Shown here: positions 43,895 to 54,143 of the stretch, one piece after another | How the letters are laid out: each line of letters starts with the position of its first letter | Position numbering within the stretch: position 1 is the stretch's first letter | From: Clostridium bornimense | GTDB lineage: Bacteria; Bacillota; Clostridia; Clostridiales; Clostridiaceae | Length of the DNA: 64,000 bases | NCBI RefSeq assembly: GCF_018917145.1 | Contig: NZ_JAHLOD010000016.1 | Span: 1 to 64,000, forward strand | Direction of reading: 5' to 3' | Made by a program: the position numbers and the translations under genes | The notes under the pieces: generated by a model | What the model saw: the letters and a program-made list of their open reading frames with translations, nothing else | Databases searched by the model: none | Told to the model about the DNA's origin: nothing

Positions 43895-46800
43895 TTATCT
43901 TACTAATTCTTCAAATCCCATCATTTCTTTTAATGTAGCTCCAATAACAGCTCCCGAAAACCCTATAGCAGCTCCTATTAATAAAGTTGGAACAAACGCC
44001 ATTCCTGCTGTAGCTCCTACAATACACATTGATGTTAATCCTCCTACTCCAATGTCAAACATTGTCATAGCTCCAAATACAGCCAAATTATCCCATCTAA
44101 AAGTATTCACATTATTTAACTTACATGTTTTCATATCAGAATATATTCCTTGAAATTTAAAGTAATTTCCTGCCGGTCCAATTTTATCAACTAGCTTTCC
44201 TACTTTGGGTAAATTGATTTTCTTTGCTACTTCTACTACTATTTTATCAGCAGCACCTCCTGCTTCACCTTTTACAGCACTTTTTATTTGTTCATTAGTC
44301 TTTTTAACTGATAATATTGTTTCTTTCTTCTGAACATTCTTCTTTATTGCCGGATATTGTGATTGTATAGCCATACTTATATATTTACCATTATCACGTC
44401 CACCAGTAATATCAAATCTATATCCATTTGGATCTTCCATTATTACTGGATTATTTCCACAATACGCAAACATATTAAATGATAGTATATCTCCTGGTTG
44501 TCCTATTAATGCATCTGCATTTATAAATCTTCCCCACGAACCATTATAATATCTACTTTGCAGATAATATAATCCTGTCTCTTCATCATATCTATATCCT
44601 CTATATCTATATGGGTTCTTTACTCCTACACTATCCTTTAAACTTCCTGTTATTGATACTATATTTCCCCATGTATCATAACTATAGTTTACTACTACTT
44701 TTCCTTCACTATCATGTAGTCCTATTACATCATTTTGTACATTTCTGATATAGAAATATTCCTTGCCATTTAGATTCATAGATATTAAATCGCCATCGGC
44801 ATCATATGTATAGTATATCTTATCTGTTCCATTATCTTCAAGTGTTACTGCATCTCCTGATAGATAATATTTTGTTGTTACTCCATTTACTGTTTTTTCT
44901 GTTCTTATTCCACTGTCGTTATATTTATAACTTATTTCTTTGCCATTTCCTGAAATAGCCTTTAATTGTCTTCCCATTTCCCATGTGAACTTATATCCAT
45001 CATAAGTTAATGGGTTTCCTATTTCATCATATGTTATTTCTTTTCCGTTGAATGCTGTTAGCTTGTCCTTCCAGTTGCTATCTCCATAGGTATATCCTAC
45101 TGTTTTAGATGCTGTTCCTAGATTTCCTGTTGTATATGGATATTCTACTTTGTTTAGAATATTTCCACCTTGGTCATAACTATAAGTTATTGTTTTATTT
45201 AATGTTTGGTTGTCTTCTCTTACTACTTCGTTTAGTTCGTTGTAATAATATTTTATTGTCTTGCCGTTTTCTGTAATAGTTTCTATATTTCCATTAGCAT
45301 CATAAGTATAGCTTATTTTCTTTCCGTTGTTGTCCATTGAAGCTATTCTTGTACTTTCAGATGATCCTGTTTTTACAAGTCTTACTTCAAGAGCTTCCAT
45401 TGCTTTACCTTGTCCTGTTGTTCCTGCTGTATCTCCTTCTCCTACCCAAGATAACCATCCTTTATCTGCTACATGTGCTCTATATTCTATAGAATATCCT
45501 TCTGGCGCTCCTTCTAGTTCTATTTGTACTGCTTCTAGCCTATTTCCTGTTCCTTCTGATCCTGCTAATGTACCATCATATACCCAATTTTTCCATGCTC
45601 CATCCTTATCATAAATTCTATATTTTACTCTACTTCCTGATGGCATATCTTTTAGTGAAACTTTTATTCCTTCTAATGCCTTTGATTTACCTACAGTACC
45701 TGATAATGCACCTTCTGTTTTATTTTCTTGCCATGAATCATTAACACCTTTACTTTGATATACTACACTTCCGCTTCCTTCTGCTTTTCCTTTTTCATAT
45801 GTATATTTTGTAGTAAAGTTTTTGCTGCTAGAAACTCCAGATTTTACAACCCTTATCTTTATTGCTTCCATTGCTAAAGATTCTCCTGTTGTTCCTGCTA
45901 CTTCACCATTTTGTACCCATTCTTGCCATCCTTTATCTTTTACATATGCTTTATACTCTATGCTATATCCTGATGGTGCTCCTTCTAATTGTATCTTTAT
46001 TGCTTCTAGTCTTTTTCCAGTTCCATCTGTTCCTGCTAAAGCTCCGCCATATACCCAATCTTGCCATCCAATGTCTGCACAATGTGCTTGATATTTTACC
46101 TTTGTTCCTGATGGAAGATCACTTATTGATATTTTTATTCCTTCAAGCGAAATATTTTTACCATATGAACCTGCTATAGTTCCATTAGTCTTTTTACCTT
46201 GCCATCCTTGTCCATCACTTTTAGTTTGATAGGTTACTGTCCCTACAGTACTTGAAGTGTCACTTTCCATTATATTTGTCTTTGTTGTTACCCTGTTTAA
46301 TCCGTCATAGGCTAACTTTTGAGAATATTCTTTATTATTTCTGTTATAAGTTATATTATTTATATAATTATCTTCGTCATATCCATATGTTGTATCATAA
46401 CTTACACCATTTCTTGTTTCTACTGTTGATGATACATTATTTTTATTATCATAGTTTATAACAGTAAAAGCCCCTGTAGATTCTTCTACTTTTCTAAGTC
46501 TATTAGATAAATCATATCTATATTTATAATTTAGTCCACTTACATAATCTCTATATTCTCCAATGTTTCCATTGTTATCATAAGCACTTTTACTTCTTAC
46601 CTTTACTAGATTTATCTTAATTGCTTCAATTCTTTTTCCTTTACCTTCTAAACCTGCAACTTCTCCATCTTGACAAAGCGGTGTGTTCCATCCTTTATCC
46701 TCCATATGCACTTGATACTGTACAATATAACCATCTGGTGCATTTTCGAGCTTAATTCTTACAGCTTCTAACTTTTTGTTCTTACCTGCTGCTCCAGATT

Positions 46801-49800
46801 CTTGTCCACCGTATACCCACTCTTGCCAACCTTGTCCTTCTATACAAGTTTGATATTTTATTTTCATTCCATTTGGCATACCTGACATATTTATATTCAA
46901 AGATTCTAATCTTTTTGATTCACCAGTTGTACCTAATACAGAATTATTCCCTACAGCTACTTTATTTCCTACACCTTCAACATTTCCACTATATGTGATA
47001 GTTCCTAAGTTATCTCCACTATATGCTCTTCCAATTAAATTATCATTCTTATCATAAACTGGTGTTATCTTTTGACCATTACCATAAGTTGAACTTAATA
47101 ACTTACCAGTTTTATCTTCAAAAACATTTGTTATAAGTTTTTGGTTTCCTACAGATACATCTGTATTGTTTCCCCATTTATCATAACCAAATCTATAAGA
47201 AAAACCATTATGAGTAATAGACTCTAATCTATCATTGTTATATGTATAGGAATTAGATATTGTTTCATTCCCAACCTTTTTACTTACAGATGTTACTCTG
47301 TTTAAACTGTCATATTGATAATTTGTAGTACTTCCTTTAGCATCAGTAACACTATTTAATACATCTCTATTTTCATCATAATCATATTTTACAGTGTTTC
47401 CAAAACTATCGGTCATTGATGACATATAGTTTCCACTAGCTGTGTAACTAGATGATGATGATATACTTTTTTCTCCCATTCCTATAGATGTTTTTATAGG
47501 ATTTCCATACTTATCATACTTAATGCTATATATATCATTTTCTTTAGTTGTATCTGATGGAACAGCATCTGATATTTTGTAGGTTCTACCATCTTTTGTT
47601 TCTGAATATTTTCCTTCTGTTTCACAATCAAAAATTGTATACCATGTTTTCCCGTCTTCAGACACTTCTGTCTTTGTATTGTTGTAAATTCTACCATCAT
47701 ACCAATGCCATACTTTAACTTCTTCTATACTATATTGCTTACCTAAATCTACCTGAACCCAACTTATTGTCGTTGAATTTGTTGAATCCGTTTGATAACA
47801 TTTTGCCAAATCTAAATCTTCATCTACGACATTTGATTTACTTCCTACTGCATCATTTTCATTACTTATTACATCTTTACCTTTTGCAATATTATTACCT
47901 TTTTCATCTAATGCCTTTATTTCTATCCATGTATTGTCTTTATTTACCGTGTTTTCACCTAGAGTATCTCTTATATATCTAATTTTTAAATCATTAGATT
48001 GTATTAATTTATGTTTATCATCATACTTGTAATTAAAACTCGTTCCTTTTGGTGTTGTTGTTTTAATTAAATTATTATTTCCATCATATTTAAAAGTACT
48101 TTCTTCCTTTGAAGCATCTTTTACAGATACTACATTTCCTTTACTATCATAAGTATAACTGTCTCCAAATTCTTCTTTAAACAATTGTATTCCATCTAGA
48201 TACACTGGATTAGCTTCATTAAAAACTTGAGCATATACATGTATATCTGTATAATCAATTGGTGCTTTTATAACATCAGTAACATATTGCCAATCGTTAC
48301 AATCCTTATTTATATTAATGTGGCTCCACACATTACCAGATGGTGAAATAAACGCCAAAGAAATTAGAATATTCCCACGTGAAACTGATGCCGCTTTCAA
48401 CCAAGAACTAAAAACAAAAGCATCACCTTTCTTACCTCTAGTTCCAGCTCCACACATAAGTCTTTTTACTTGATCTACGTTAGTAACAATCTTCATAACA
48501 GATTTGCTTAAGTTTTCTGGATGATCTATATCATTACATTCTAGCAAGCCATCTTTACCAGTTTCAAAAGTACCTCCATTCCAAAAATCTGGCTTTAATC
48601 CTGAAGATGATGCATTTACTCCATTTAAACCACTATTAGCTAGATAATTATATCTATTCGCAATTTCTCCAGTTTCTAATTGCAAATTATCAAAATAAGC
48701 CGTTCCTGTTGCTTCTTGTACTAACGGTCTTACAATAAGATGATTACTTTTTGAATCAGCCGGTATTGTAAAGGTTACTTGAATCCTCTGCCAATCATTT
48801 GTTCCTGTTATAAATTCTGAAATTACTTCTTCATAATTTCCATTCTTATCTAAGTAGTAAATTGCAAGTCCAGCACCTTTATTTTTTGTCGATACTATAT
48901 TATCTGTCTTTATATAAGCAGAGAAAGTATATGGCTTACCTTTATCCAATCCTGTAGGTATATCTTGAACATACTGTCTTGAAACTGCATCTGTCTTTGT
49001 TATCTTTAAACTCTTATTTCCATCATATTTTTCGTTTGTAGTATACTCACCAGATCCATTACCACCATCCTTGGTAAATCCCCAACATTTTTCTTCTTCC
49101 GCCCCTGGATTTCCAAGTAAATTTAGGACTGATTTTTGCATTTTAGATTCTTCTGTTATCTTACCTTTATTACTTGAAGCACCATACTTATAGTACTTAG
49201 CACTTCCTTCATCATCTCTTATAGAAATTGTCTTTCCTGTATTATCAAATTGATAACAAGAGTATTTCCCTGAATTATCTGTTATCTTTGTTGAATTATC
49301 TCCATATTCAAAATTTACTCTACTGTTTTCTTCACCATCTACATTATTTGCTATTACTGTAGACATTCTATATGTAGACATATTGTAATATACATATCTT
49401 ACTCTATTACCAGTATAATCAGTAGCATGCATTATTCTGTTGTCACCTTCATACTCGTAGCTACTACTTTTTCCATCGGGATATATAATCTTAGTTAATG
49501 AATTACCTGAATACTCATAAGTATTTTTTCTACCATCAGGATAAACTATTTCTCCTAATAGACCTTGCCCATTATAATTTAAGGTAACTACTCTTCCTGA
49601 ACCATCAGTAACCTTTGATATTTTATTATTCCAATAATCTATAGTCATCTTGTTTCCATTGCTATCTTCTACTGAAATAAGCTTACCATCTTTAAAATTC
49701 AGTTTTGAATCTTCTGTATCTTTTATAGTAAATGTTCCATCTGAATTTTTAGTTAATGTTAACTCTTCTTGAACTTCATTTTTGAGAGTTGTTCCACCAT

Positions 49801-51664
49801 CATCCTTATAACGTTGTTTAGTTCCATCCTCATCAATATGTTCATAATACCAGTCGTTACCATACTTTTTGCGTTCAATAGTTTGTGCTAAGTTCAACCT
49901 AAATCCATTTCCATAACCAATATTTCTAGTTCTTTCATAGTTATTGAATACGTGATTTATACTAATAGGCATTCTATTTCCACTCATTGATAAATCATCG
50001 TGAATTAAAGTTAAATTACCATTATAATTGTTAACATATCCTGTTCCTGCTCTACCTATATCTTGTGTAGTATATGTCCAATATGATTCCAATCCACAAG
50101 CATTAATAAACTGAAATTGTACTAAAGGTCTTCCTGCCACAACGTTAGGATCAGTTACATCAGAAGATATAAATTCTTGATAATAACCACCATCACCTTC
50201 AGTTTTTAAAAGTAACCCATAGTTATTACCTGTAGTAAACCACTCTTTAGCTATAGATGTTATATCCCAACTATACCAAGTTCCCCCATTTCCATTTACC
50301 ATAGCATAATCTTCGATTACATTATTGTATCCTGGTTGGTTATTCCAAGTAATATTTCTTGTGTTCCAATCACCTAATACTTTATGTACATTTATTTGTG
50401 ATCTTCCATCACTTTTAGACCACAATGCTAAATTAAGTTGAGCTTTAAGAACCATCTCTGCTGATGTAATTTCAGATGGCAATTTAAATTTAATAAATGT
50501 TCTTGAAATATCATTACCATCCTTTTCTGCCTTACCTATAGTTAATGGATTTGTATTGTAATAATTTTTATTAGCTACATCCCATCTACTATGAACTGAA
50601 TTATCTTCTATATCCCTTATATCTGTAGATGTTGAAACTACCGGGTCTAATGTAATAGGATAAACTCTATTTTTATCATTCATCCATGACTTATCTGGCT
50701 GTAAGATGAGTGTATACTTACCATCTTCTCCTTTAATTTCAACCTTTACATCTGTAGTTGATTCTCCATTTGCATCAATAAGGTACGGTGACTTAATCAA
50801 AAAGATCTCTTTCTTTTCATCATTATCTGAATAAAAAGAAACTGTATTATCTTCATTTAATTCAGCTTTAAGATCTTTTGCTGTTATATTGAATTGAAAC
50901 TTTTCAGTATCAATTTTTTTATTTATTATTAGATTTTCCTTTAATGATGTACTCCCTTGTATATATTGAAGAGTAACATCATCTAATATGTCTGAATAAT
51001 TTATTATATTTGAATTACTTTCTAAAGTCTTAATGTTTTCATTGTAAGTTAAGACTTCTTTAATCTCTTTCTTGTTTTCTTCTGTTATGTTGTCATACTT
51101 TTTGTCATTGTTTATTGTATTATCTACTGTTTCTTTTATTAATTCATCTACTTGCTCTTTTTCTTTATTCTTATCTTTCTTTTCTTCTTCTAACTTCTTT
51201 TTTTTACTTCCTTCTAAATTCCAACTTATCTCGTATCCTTCTTTTACTATAGAAACAAGCTTTTCTTCATTGGAATCCTTTGCAAAGTTGAACTTTAAAT
51301 CTCCATTTTCACTTCCTATAGCATCTATTTTCTTATTATCTTCTGTTTCTGTAGTAGTTTCTTTTAACGTATTGTCTATTTCTTTCCACTGCCCATCTTC
51401 TTCATAATGAATTGGATCTTTATATACAGCTACTTCTGTACTTCCATCTTCTTTTAGAAAATATTTTGTATTTTCCGTCCTCTTCTCTGTTAGTTCTTCA
51501 ACTATTTTTGGTTCTTCAACTACCTTCTTTTCTTCTACATCTTCAGTATTAGAAGTAGTAATATTTTCTTCTGCTAATACGTTCATATCTATACCTTTAA
51601 ATATTAGTGTTAACGTCATAACTAATACTAAAATTATAGATTGAAATTTTAAATATTTTTTCAA
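43895..51664 (-). CDS. WapA-like Rhs/YD-repeat polymorphic toxin with ChW repeats
   Basis: 2589 residues from TTG 51664 (AAGGAG 10 bases upstream). Signal peptide 1-31 (cleavage NVLA-EE). A DNRLRE-type domain at ~340-520 (RTFIKFKLP, WNNQP, DITSIAKEW), as in WapA. YD repeats ~660-840; two carbohydrate-binding-like domains ~849-1000 and ~1008-1165; an F5/8-type-C-like domain ~1270-1375; more YD repeats; three blocks of ChW repeats at ~1568-1688, 1808-1942 and 1966-2098, each with about three GW-type units; YD repeats to 2300; the conserved Rhs end YRYRGYRYDEETGLYYLQSR and FINADALIG at 2353-2389. The tip (2390-2589) has a polar linker and glycine-rich hydrophobic helices (MFDIGVGGLTSMCIVGA). Known Rhs/WapA proteins deliver C-terminal toxins to neighbouring cells. 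Intact and likely expressed. Confidence 0.93.
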   Translation of the reverse strand: MKKYLKFQSIILVLVMTLTLIFKGIDMNVLAEENITTSNTEDVEEKKVVEEPKIVEELTEKRTENTKYFLKEDGSTEVAVYKDPIHYEEDGQWKEIDNTLKETTTETEDNKKIDAIGSENGDLKFNFAKDSNEEKLVSIVKEGYEISWNLEGSKKKKLEEEKKDKNKEKEQVDELIKETVDNTINNDKKYDNITEENKKEIKEVLTYNENIKTLESNSNIINYSDILDDVTLQYIQGSTSLKENLIINKKIDTEKFQFNITAKDLKAELNEDNTVSFYSDNDEKKEIFLIKSPYLIDANGESTTDVKVEIKGEDGKYTLILQPDKSWMNDKNRVYPITLDPVVSTSTDIRDIEDNSVHSRWDVANKNYYNTNPLTIGKAEKDGNDISRTFIKFKLPSEITSAEMVLKAQLNLALWSKSDGRSQINVHKVLGDWNTRNITWNNQPGYNNVIEDYAMVNGNGGTWYSWDITSIAKEWFTTGNNYGLLLKTEGDGGYYQEFISSDVTDPNVVAGRPLVQFQFINACGLESYWTYTTQDIGRAGTGYVNNYNGNLTLIHDDLSMSGNRMPISINHVFNNYERTRNIGYGNGFRLNLAQTIERKKYGNDWYYEHIDEDGTKQRYKDDGGTTLKNEVQEELTLTKNSDGTFTIKDTEDSKLNFKDGKLISVEDSNGNKMTIDYWNNKISKVTDGSGRVVTLNYNGQGLLGEIVYPDGRKNTYEYSGNSLTKIIYPDGKSSSYEYEGDNRIMHATDYTGNRVRYVYYNMSTYRMSTVIANNVDGEENSRVNFEYGDNSTKITDNSGKYSCYQFDNTGKTISIRDDEGSAKYYKYGASSNKGKITEESKMQKSVLNLLGNPGAEEEKCWGFTKDGGNGSGEYTTNEKYDGNKSLKITKTDAVSRQYVQDIPTGLDKGKPYTFSAYIKTDNIVSTKNKGAGLAIYYLDKNGNYEEVISEFITGTNDWQRIQVTFTIPADSKSNHLIVRPLVQEATGTAYFDNLQLETGEIANRYNYLANSGLNGVNASSSGLKPDFWNGGTFETGKDGLLECNDIDHPENLSKSVMKIVTNVDQVKRLMCGAGTRGKKGDAFVFSSWLKAASVSRGNILISLAFISPSGNVWSHININKDCNDWQYVTDVIKAPIDYTDIHVYAQVFNEANPVYLDGIQLFKEEFGDSYTYDSKGNVVSVKDASKEESTFKYDGNNNLIKTTTPKGTSFNYKYDDKHKLIQSNDLKIRYIRDTLGENTVNKDNTWIEIKALDEKGNNIAKGKDVISNENDAVGSKSNVVDEDLDLAKCYQTDSTNSTTISWVQVDLGKQYSIEEVKVWHWYDGRIYNNTKTEVSEDGKTWYTIFDCETEGKYSETKDGRTYKISDAVPSDTTKENDIYSIKYDKYGNPIKTSIGMGEKSISSSSSYTASGNYMSSMTDSFGNTVKYDYDENRDVLNSVTDAKGSTTNYQYDSLNRVTSVSKKVGNETISNSYTYNNDRLESITHNGFSYRFGYDKWGNNTDVSVGNQKLITNVFEDKTGKLLSSTYGNGQKITPVYDKNDNLIGRAYSGDNLGTITYSGNVEGVGNKVAVGNNSVLGTTGESKRLESLNINMSGMPNGMKIKYQTCIEGQGWQEWVYGGQESGAAGKNKKLEAVRIKLENAPDGYIVQYQVHMEDKGWNTPLCQDGEVAGLEGKGKRIEAIKINLVKVRSKSAYDNNGNIGEYRDYVSGLNYKYRYDLSNRLRKVEESTGAFTVINYDNKNNVSSTVETRNGVSYDTTYGYDEDNYINNITYNRNNKEYSQKLAYDGLNRVTTKTNIMESDTSSTVGTVTYQTKSDGQGWQGKKTNGTIAGSYGKNISLEGIKISISDLPSGTKVKYQAHCADIGWQDWVYGGALAGTDGTGKRLEAIKIQLEGAPSGYSIEYKAYVKDKGWQEWVQNGEVAGTTGESLAMEAIKIRVVKSGVSSSKNFTTKYTYEKGKAEGSGSVVYQSKGVNDSWQENKTEGALSGTVGKSKALEGIKVSLKDMPSGSRVKYRIYDKDGAWKNWVYDGTLAGSEGTGNRLEAVQIELEGAPEGYSIEYRAHVADKGWLSWVGEGDTAGTTGQGKAMEALEVRLVKTGSSESTRIASMDNNGKKISYTYDANGNIETITENGKTIKYYYNELNEVVREDNQTLNKTITYSYDQGGNILNKVEYPYTTGNLGTASKTVGYTYGDSNWKDKLTAFNGKEITYDEIGNPLTYDGYKFTWEMGRQLKAISGNGKEISYKYNDSGIRTEKTVNGVTTKYYLSGDAVTLEDNGTDKIYYTYDADGDLISMNLNGKEYFYIRNVQNDVIGLHDSEGKVVVNYSYDTWGNIVSITGSLKDSVGVKNPYRYRGYRYDEETGLYYLQSRYYNGSWGRFINADALIGQPGDILSFNMFAYCGNNPVIMEDPNGYRFDITGGRDNGKYISMAIQSQYPAIKKNVQKKETILSVKKTNEQIKSAVKGEAGGAADKIVVEVAKKINLPKVGKLVDKIGPAGNYFKFQGIYSDMKTCKLNNVNTFRWDNLAVFGAMTMFDIGVGGLTSMCIVGATAGMAFVPTLLIGAAIGFSGAVIGATLKEMMGFEELVR

Positions 51665-52014
51665 TACAATTCATCTCCTTATATACTTTTTTCTGAATTT
51701 TTGTATTATTTACCTTTAATACATAAAATATTATATATTTGATATAAATTGTATTAAACAACTTATATATGTCATTTTTTATTCTTTTTCAAAATATTTT
51801 ATATTTCATTTATTACAATTAATATATTTGATAGCAAGTTTTATTAATATTAAAATTGGAACTATAATTGATGATATTAGTTTATTGAATTTCATTGAAT
51901 ATTGCATTTTGATGTAATACGATTTTTTTGCATTTATATGTAATTATTACAACAAAATATTATTTTTATACCTATTTTGTAATATTGTGTATTTATATGT
52001 ATTGCATACAAATT
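51665..52014. other. Upstream region of the Rhs gene, nothing specific recognised
   Basis: ~350 bases, extremely AT-rich, between the module C terminator and the Rhs start. It should hold the Rhs promoter, but no clear -35/-10 pair stands out from the AT background. Confidence 0.4.
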
Positions 52015-52051
52015 AAAAAAACAAGCACCATGTCTTCAACATAATGCTTGT
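52014..52051 (-). terminator. Rho-independent terminator of module C
   Basis: Stem ACAAGCA/TGCTTGT (52021-52027, 52045-52051) followed on the reverse strand by at least six T, ~15 bases past the stop. It separates module C from the Rhs gene. Confidence 0.8.
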
Positions 52052-52065
52052 CCTCATATCATATT

Positions 52066-54096
52066 TTAAGTTCCACTTTCACTCCAACTTGGATTATTTT
52101 CTTGCGTCACTTTTGCTTTAATTGAGCTATCAAATTTTAATTTGAACTCATCTGCAATAACATCTATCTTTCCTTGAGATACTAATTTTAATTTATAGTC
52201 TACTTTATAATAATATCCTGGTTCTACCTTTAGAGCTGTATCTTCTATAGAATACTCTTCCCCAGATTTAACTATCTTTATTTCCTTGGAAATAGGATCT
52301 CCTATGGCAACGTTGCTACCCTTTTTGTACTTATTAACTATTATATTCCCGGTAAACTTAGTCTCTGCACTTATTATAGGTGTTGTACCTTTAGGCAGCA
52401 TTTGTATATTTAATGTTACTGTTTCATTATCCCCTAAATGATATATTGTGCACATTCTATCATTATAAGCTGGATGTGTAACCTTTAATATAACTTGTCC
52501 TGGTGCTACATCTTCTATGAAATATTCTCCATTTGCATCAGTAGTAACATATCCTTCTATACCACTACCTGTTATCACTGCACCTCTTATAGGATTTTCT
52601 TCCTTATCAGTAACTTTTCCTTTAATATTAGATGATCTATTTATATCCTTATTTACTATTATCTTGGCAAAGTCTATTGCATATGAATCTCCTCCGGCAA
52701 TATCACCTTTTTTTATTTCTGTTCCATCATAATTTTTACCTACTATTGATCCATCTGCATTAACCATACCTGTATATATAGTACCATCTCTAGGATCATC
52801 TAATTTTAATAGTAATCCATCACCACCATTTTCTACATACTTTAGCAATCTCTTTGGAACTTCAAAAGTCACCAAGTTTGCTCTAGGTCCATGTTGATCT
52901 ATATTGTTTATTATCTCTTCAAACTCTTGAACTCTAACTGCTGGATACTTTGGATTTCCTTCTACTTCTAGTGTGACTTGATACTTGTTTGTTGATTTTG
53001 GTGAATAAGCTGATACTATCCAATCTCCATCATTTTTCTTATACTCTACGAAATCATCTGATGGTTGTGGTTGAACATCATCAAACATTACTTGTATTGT
53101 AGCACTTGATACTTTCTTATCTTTTTCAATTTTGTCACTATAAACAAACTTTAGCGGCTCTACCTTTTGAAAGTCTCCCCAGTTTACTCCATTAAGTGAA
53201 TGATTCCAATGCTTACCTAAGGTACTGTTTGTATATCCATCAAAAAATATCTCCCCATTATCCTCAACAAGCCTTCCTATCTTATTGGTATCTATCTTCC
53301 AATAATCATCGTAAAACTTGCTTTCTTCTGTCCATGTACCATCTTCTTTTTCATAAAAATACCCACCAAAACAACACCAACCATTTCTAGGATCTTTAGT
53401 ATTCCAAACTAATGGCCACTTATAAGCCTCAGTTCTCCAATTTCCATTTTCACCAAAAGTTATCCCTGACTTCGTTTGATATAATATACAACTCCATTTA
53501 TTACCCATATTACCTTTCTTAGTTTTCTTTATAAGATTATAAAATCCCGTTGTCGCCATTTTTCTATCAGTTCCTTGTGCGTCATTTTCTCTTGGATAAA
53601 CATCCAAACTGTGAACTGGTGTAATTTGCGTAAATGGATCTATGCCATTATATCCAAATCCTAAGTTATCTATATCGCCTACCAATAAATCAAATCCTGG
53701 AGTATCTTCCCTATGATCTACATCCACATCATCTTCTGGTATATTAGGTTTTCCTTCTTCTGTACCGCCTATTTTCTCCCCTTTAAATAATAAGCTTAAA
53801 TCCATATTAGCAGTTAAATTAGACTTATTAGTAATTTTCACCCCTTCATAATTTACCTCTAAGCCATCTTCAGGGTTTAATATGCTCCCATCAATATTAT
53901 TCCCTCCACACTTCCAACTACTATTAGATGTATCTATCTCAACCTTAGCATTCCCATTTGTTATATAAAGATTATTTATTTTCTTGCCATCATTGCCAGT
54001 TACCTTTACTCTGTTAGCAAAATAACTGTAGCTAATACTTACCGTAAGTACAAAAGCTACCATGATGCTTAAAATGACATACTTCCCCTTTTTCAC
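52066..54096 (-). CDS. Module C large SipW-dependent secreted adhesin-like protein
   Basis: 676 residues from GTG 54096 (AAGGGG 8 bases upstream; an earlier GTG at 54108 overlaps the SD). SipW-type signal ending ISYSYFANR. Shared body: GFDLLVGDIDNLGFGYNG, QGTDRKMATTGFYN, IFFDGYTN, VMFDDVQPQP, GDSYAIDFAKI, then a carboxypeptidase regulatory-like domain (GKVTDKEENPIRGAVITGS) at ~510-590 and the end KVTQENNPSW. It is very close to the module B protein (long identical runs such as LLLKLDDPRDGTIYTGM versus LLLKVDDPRDGTIYTGM), although 36 kb away. No ligand identified. Confidence 0.82.
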   Translation of the reverse strand: MKKGKYVILSIMVAFVLTVSISYSYFANRVKVTGNDGKKINNLYITNGNAKVEIDTSNSSWKCGGNNIDGSILNPEDGLEVNYEGVKITNKSNLTANMDLSLLFKGEKIGGTEEGKPNIPEDDVDVDHREDTPGFDLLVGDIDNLGFGYNGIDPFTQITPVHSLDVYPRENDAQGTDRKMATTGFYNLIKKTKKGNMGNKWSCILYQTKSGITFGENGNWRTEAYKWPLVWNTKDPRNGWCCFGGYFYEKEDGTWTEESKFYDDYWKIDTNKIGRLVEDNGEIFFDGYTNSTLGKHWNHSLNGVNWGDFQKVEPLKFVYSDKIEKDKKVSSATIQVMFDDVQPQPSDDFVEYKKNDGDWIVSAYSPKSTNKYQVTLEVEGNPKYPAVRVQEFEEIINNIDQHGPRANLVTFEVPKRLLKYVENGGDGLLLKLDDPRDGTIYTGMVNADGSIVGKNYDGTEIKKGDIAGGDSYAIDFAKIIVNKDINRSSNIKGKVTDKEENPIRGAVITGSGIEGYVTTDANGEYFIEDVAPGQVILKVTHPAYNDRMCTIYHLGDNETVTLNIQMLPKGTTPIISAETKFTGNIIVNKYKKGSNVAIGDPISKEIKIVKSGEEYSIEDTALKVEPGYYYKVDYKLKLVSQGKIDVIADEFKLKFDSSIKAKVTQENNPSWSESGT

Positions 54097-54143
54097 TTTT
54101 TTTATCACCCCTTATATAATTACTAAAATAATAATTATATAAT

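Noticed and set aside
45327-46179. Several Pro/Ser/Leu-rich frames on the + strand opposite the Rhs gene
   Set aside because: They are antisense shadows of the ChW repeats; no SD and repeated with the same period as the ChW blocks.
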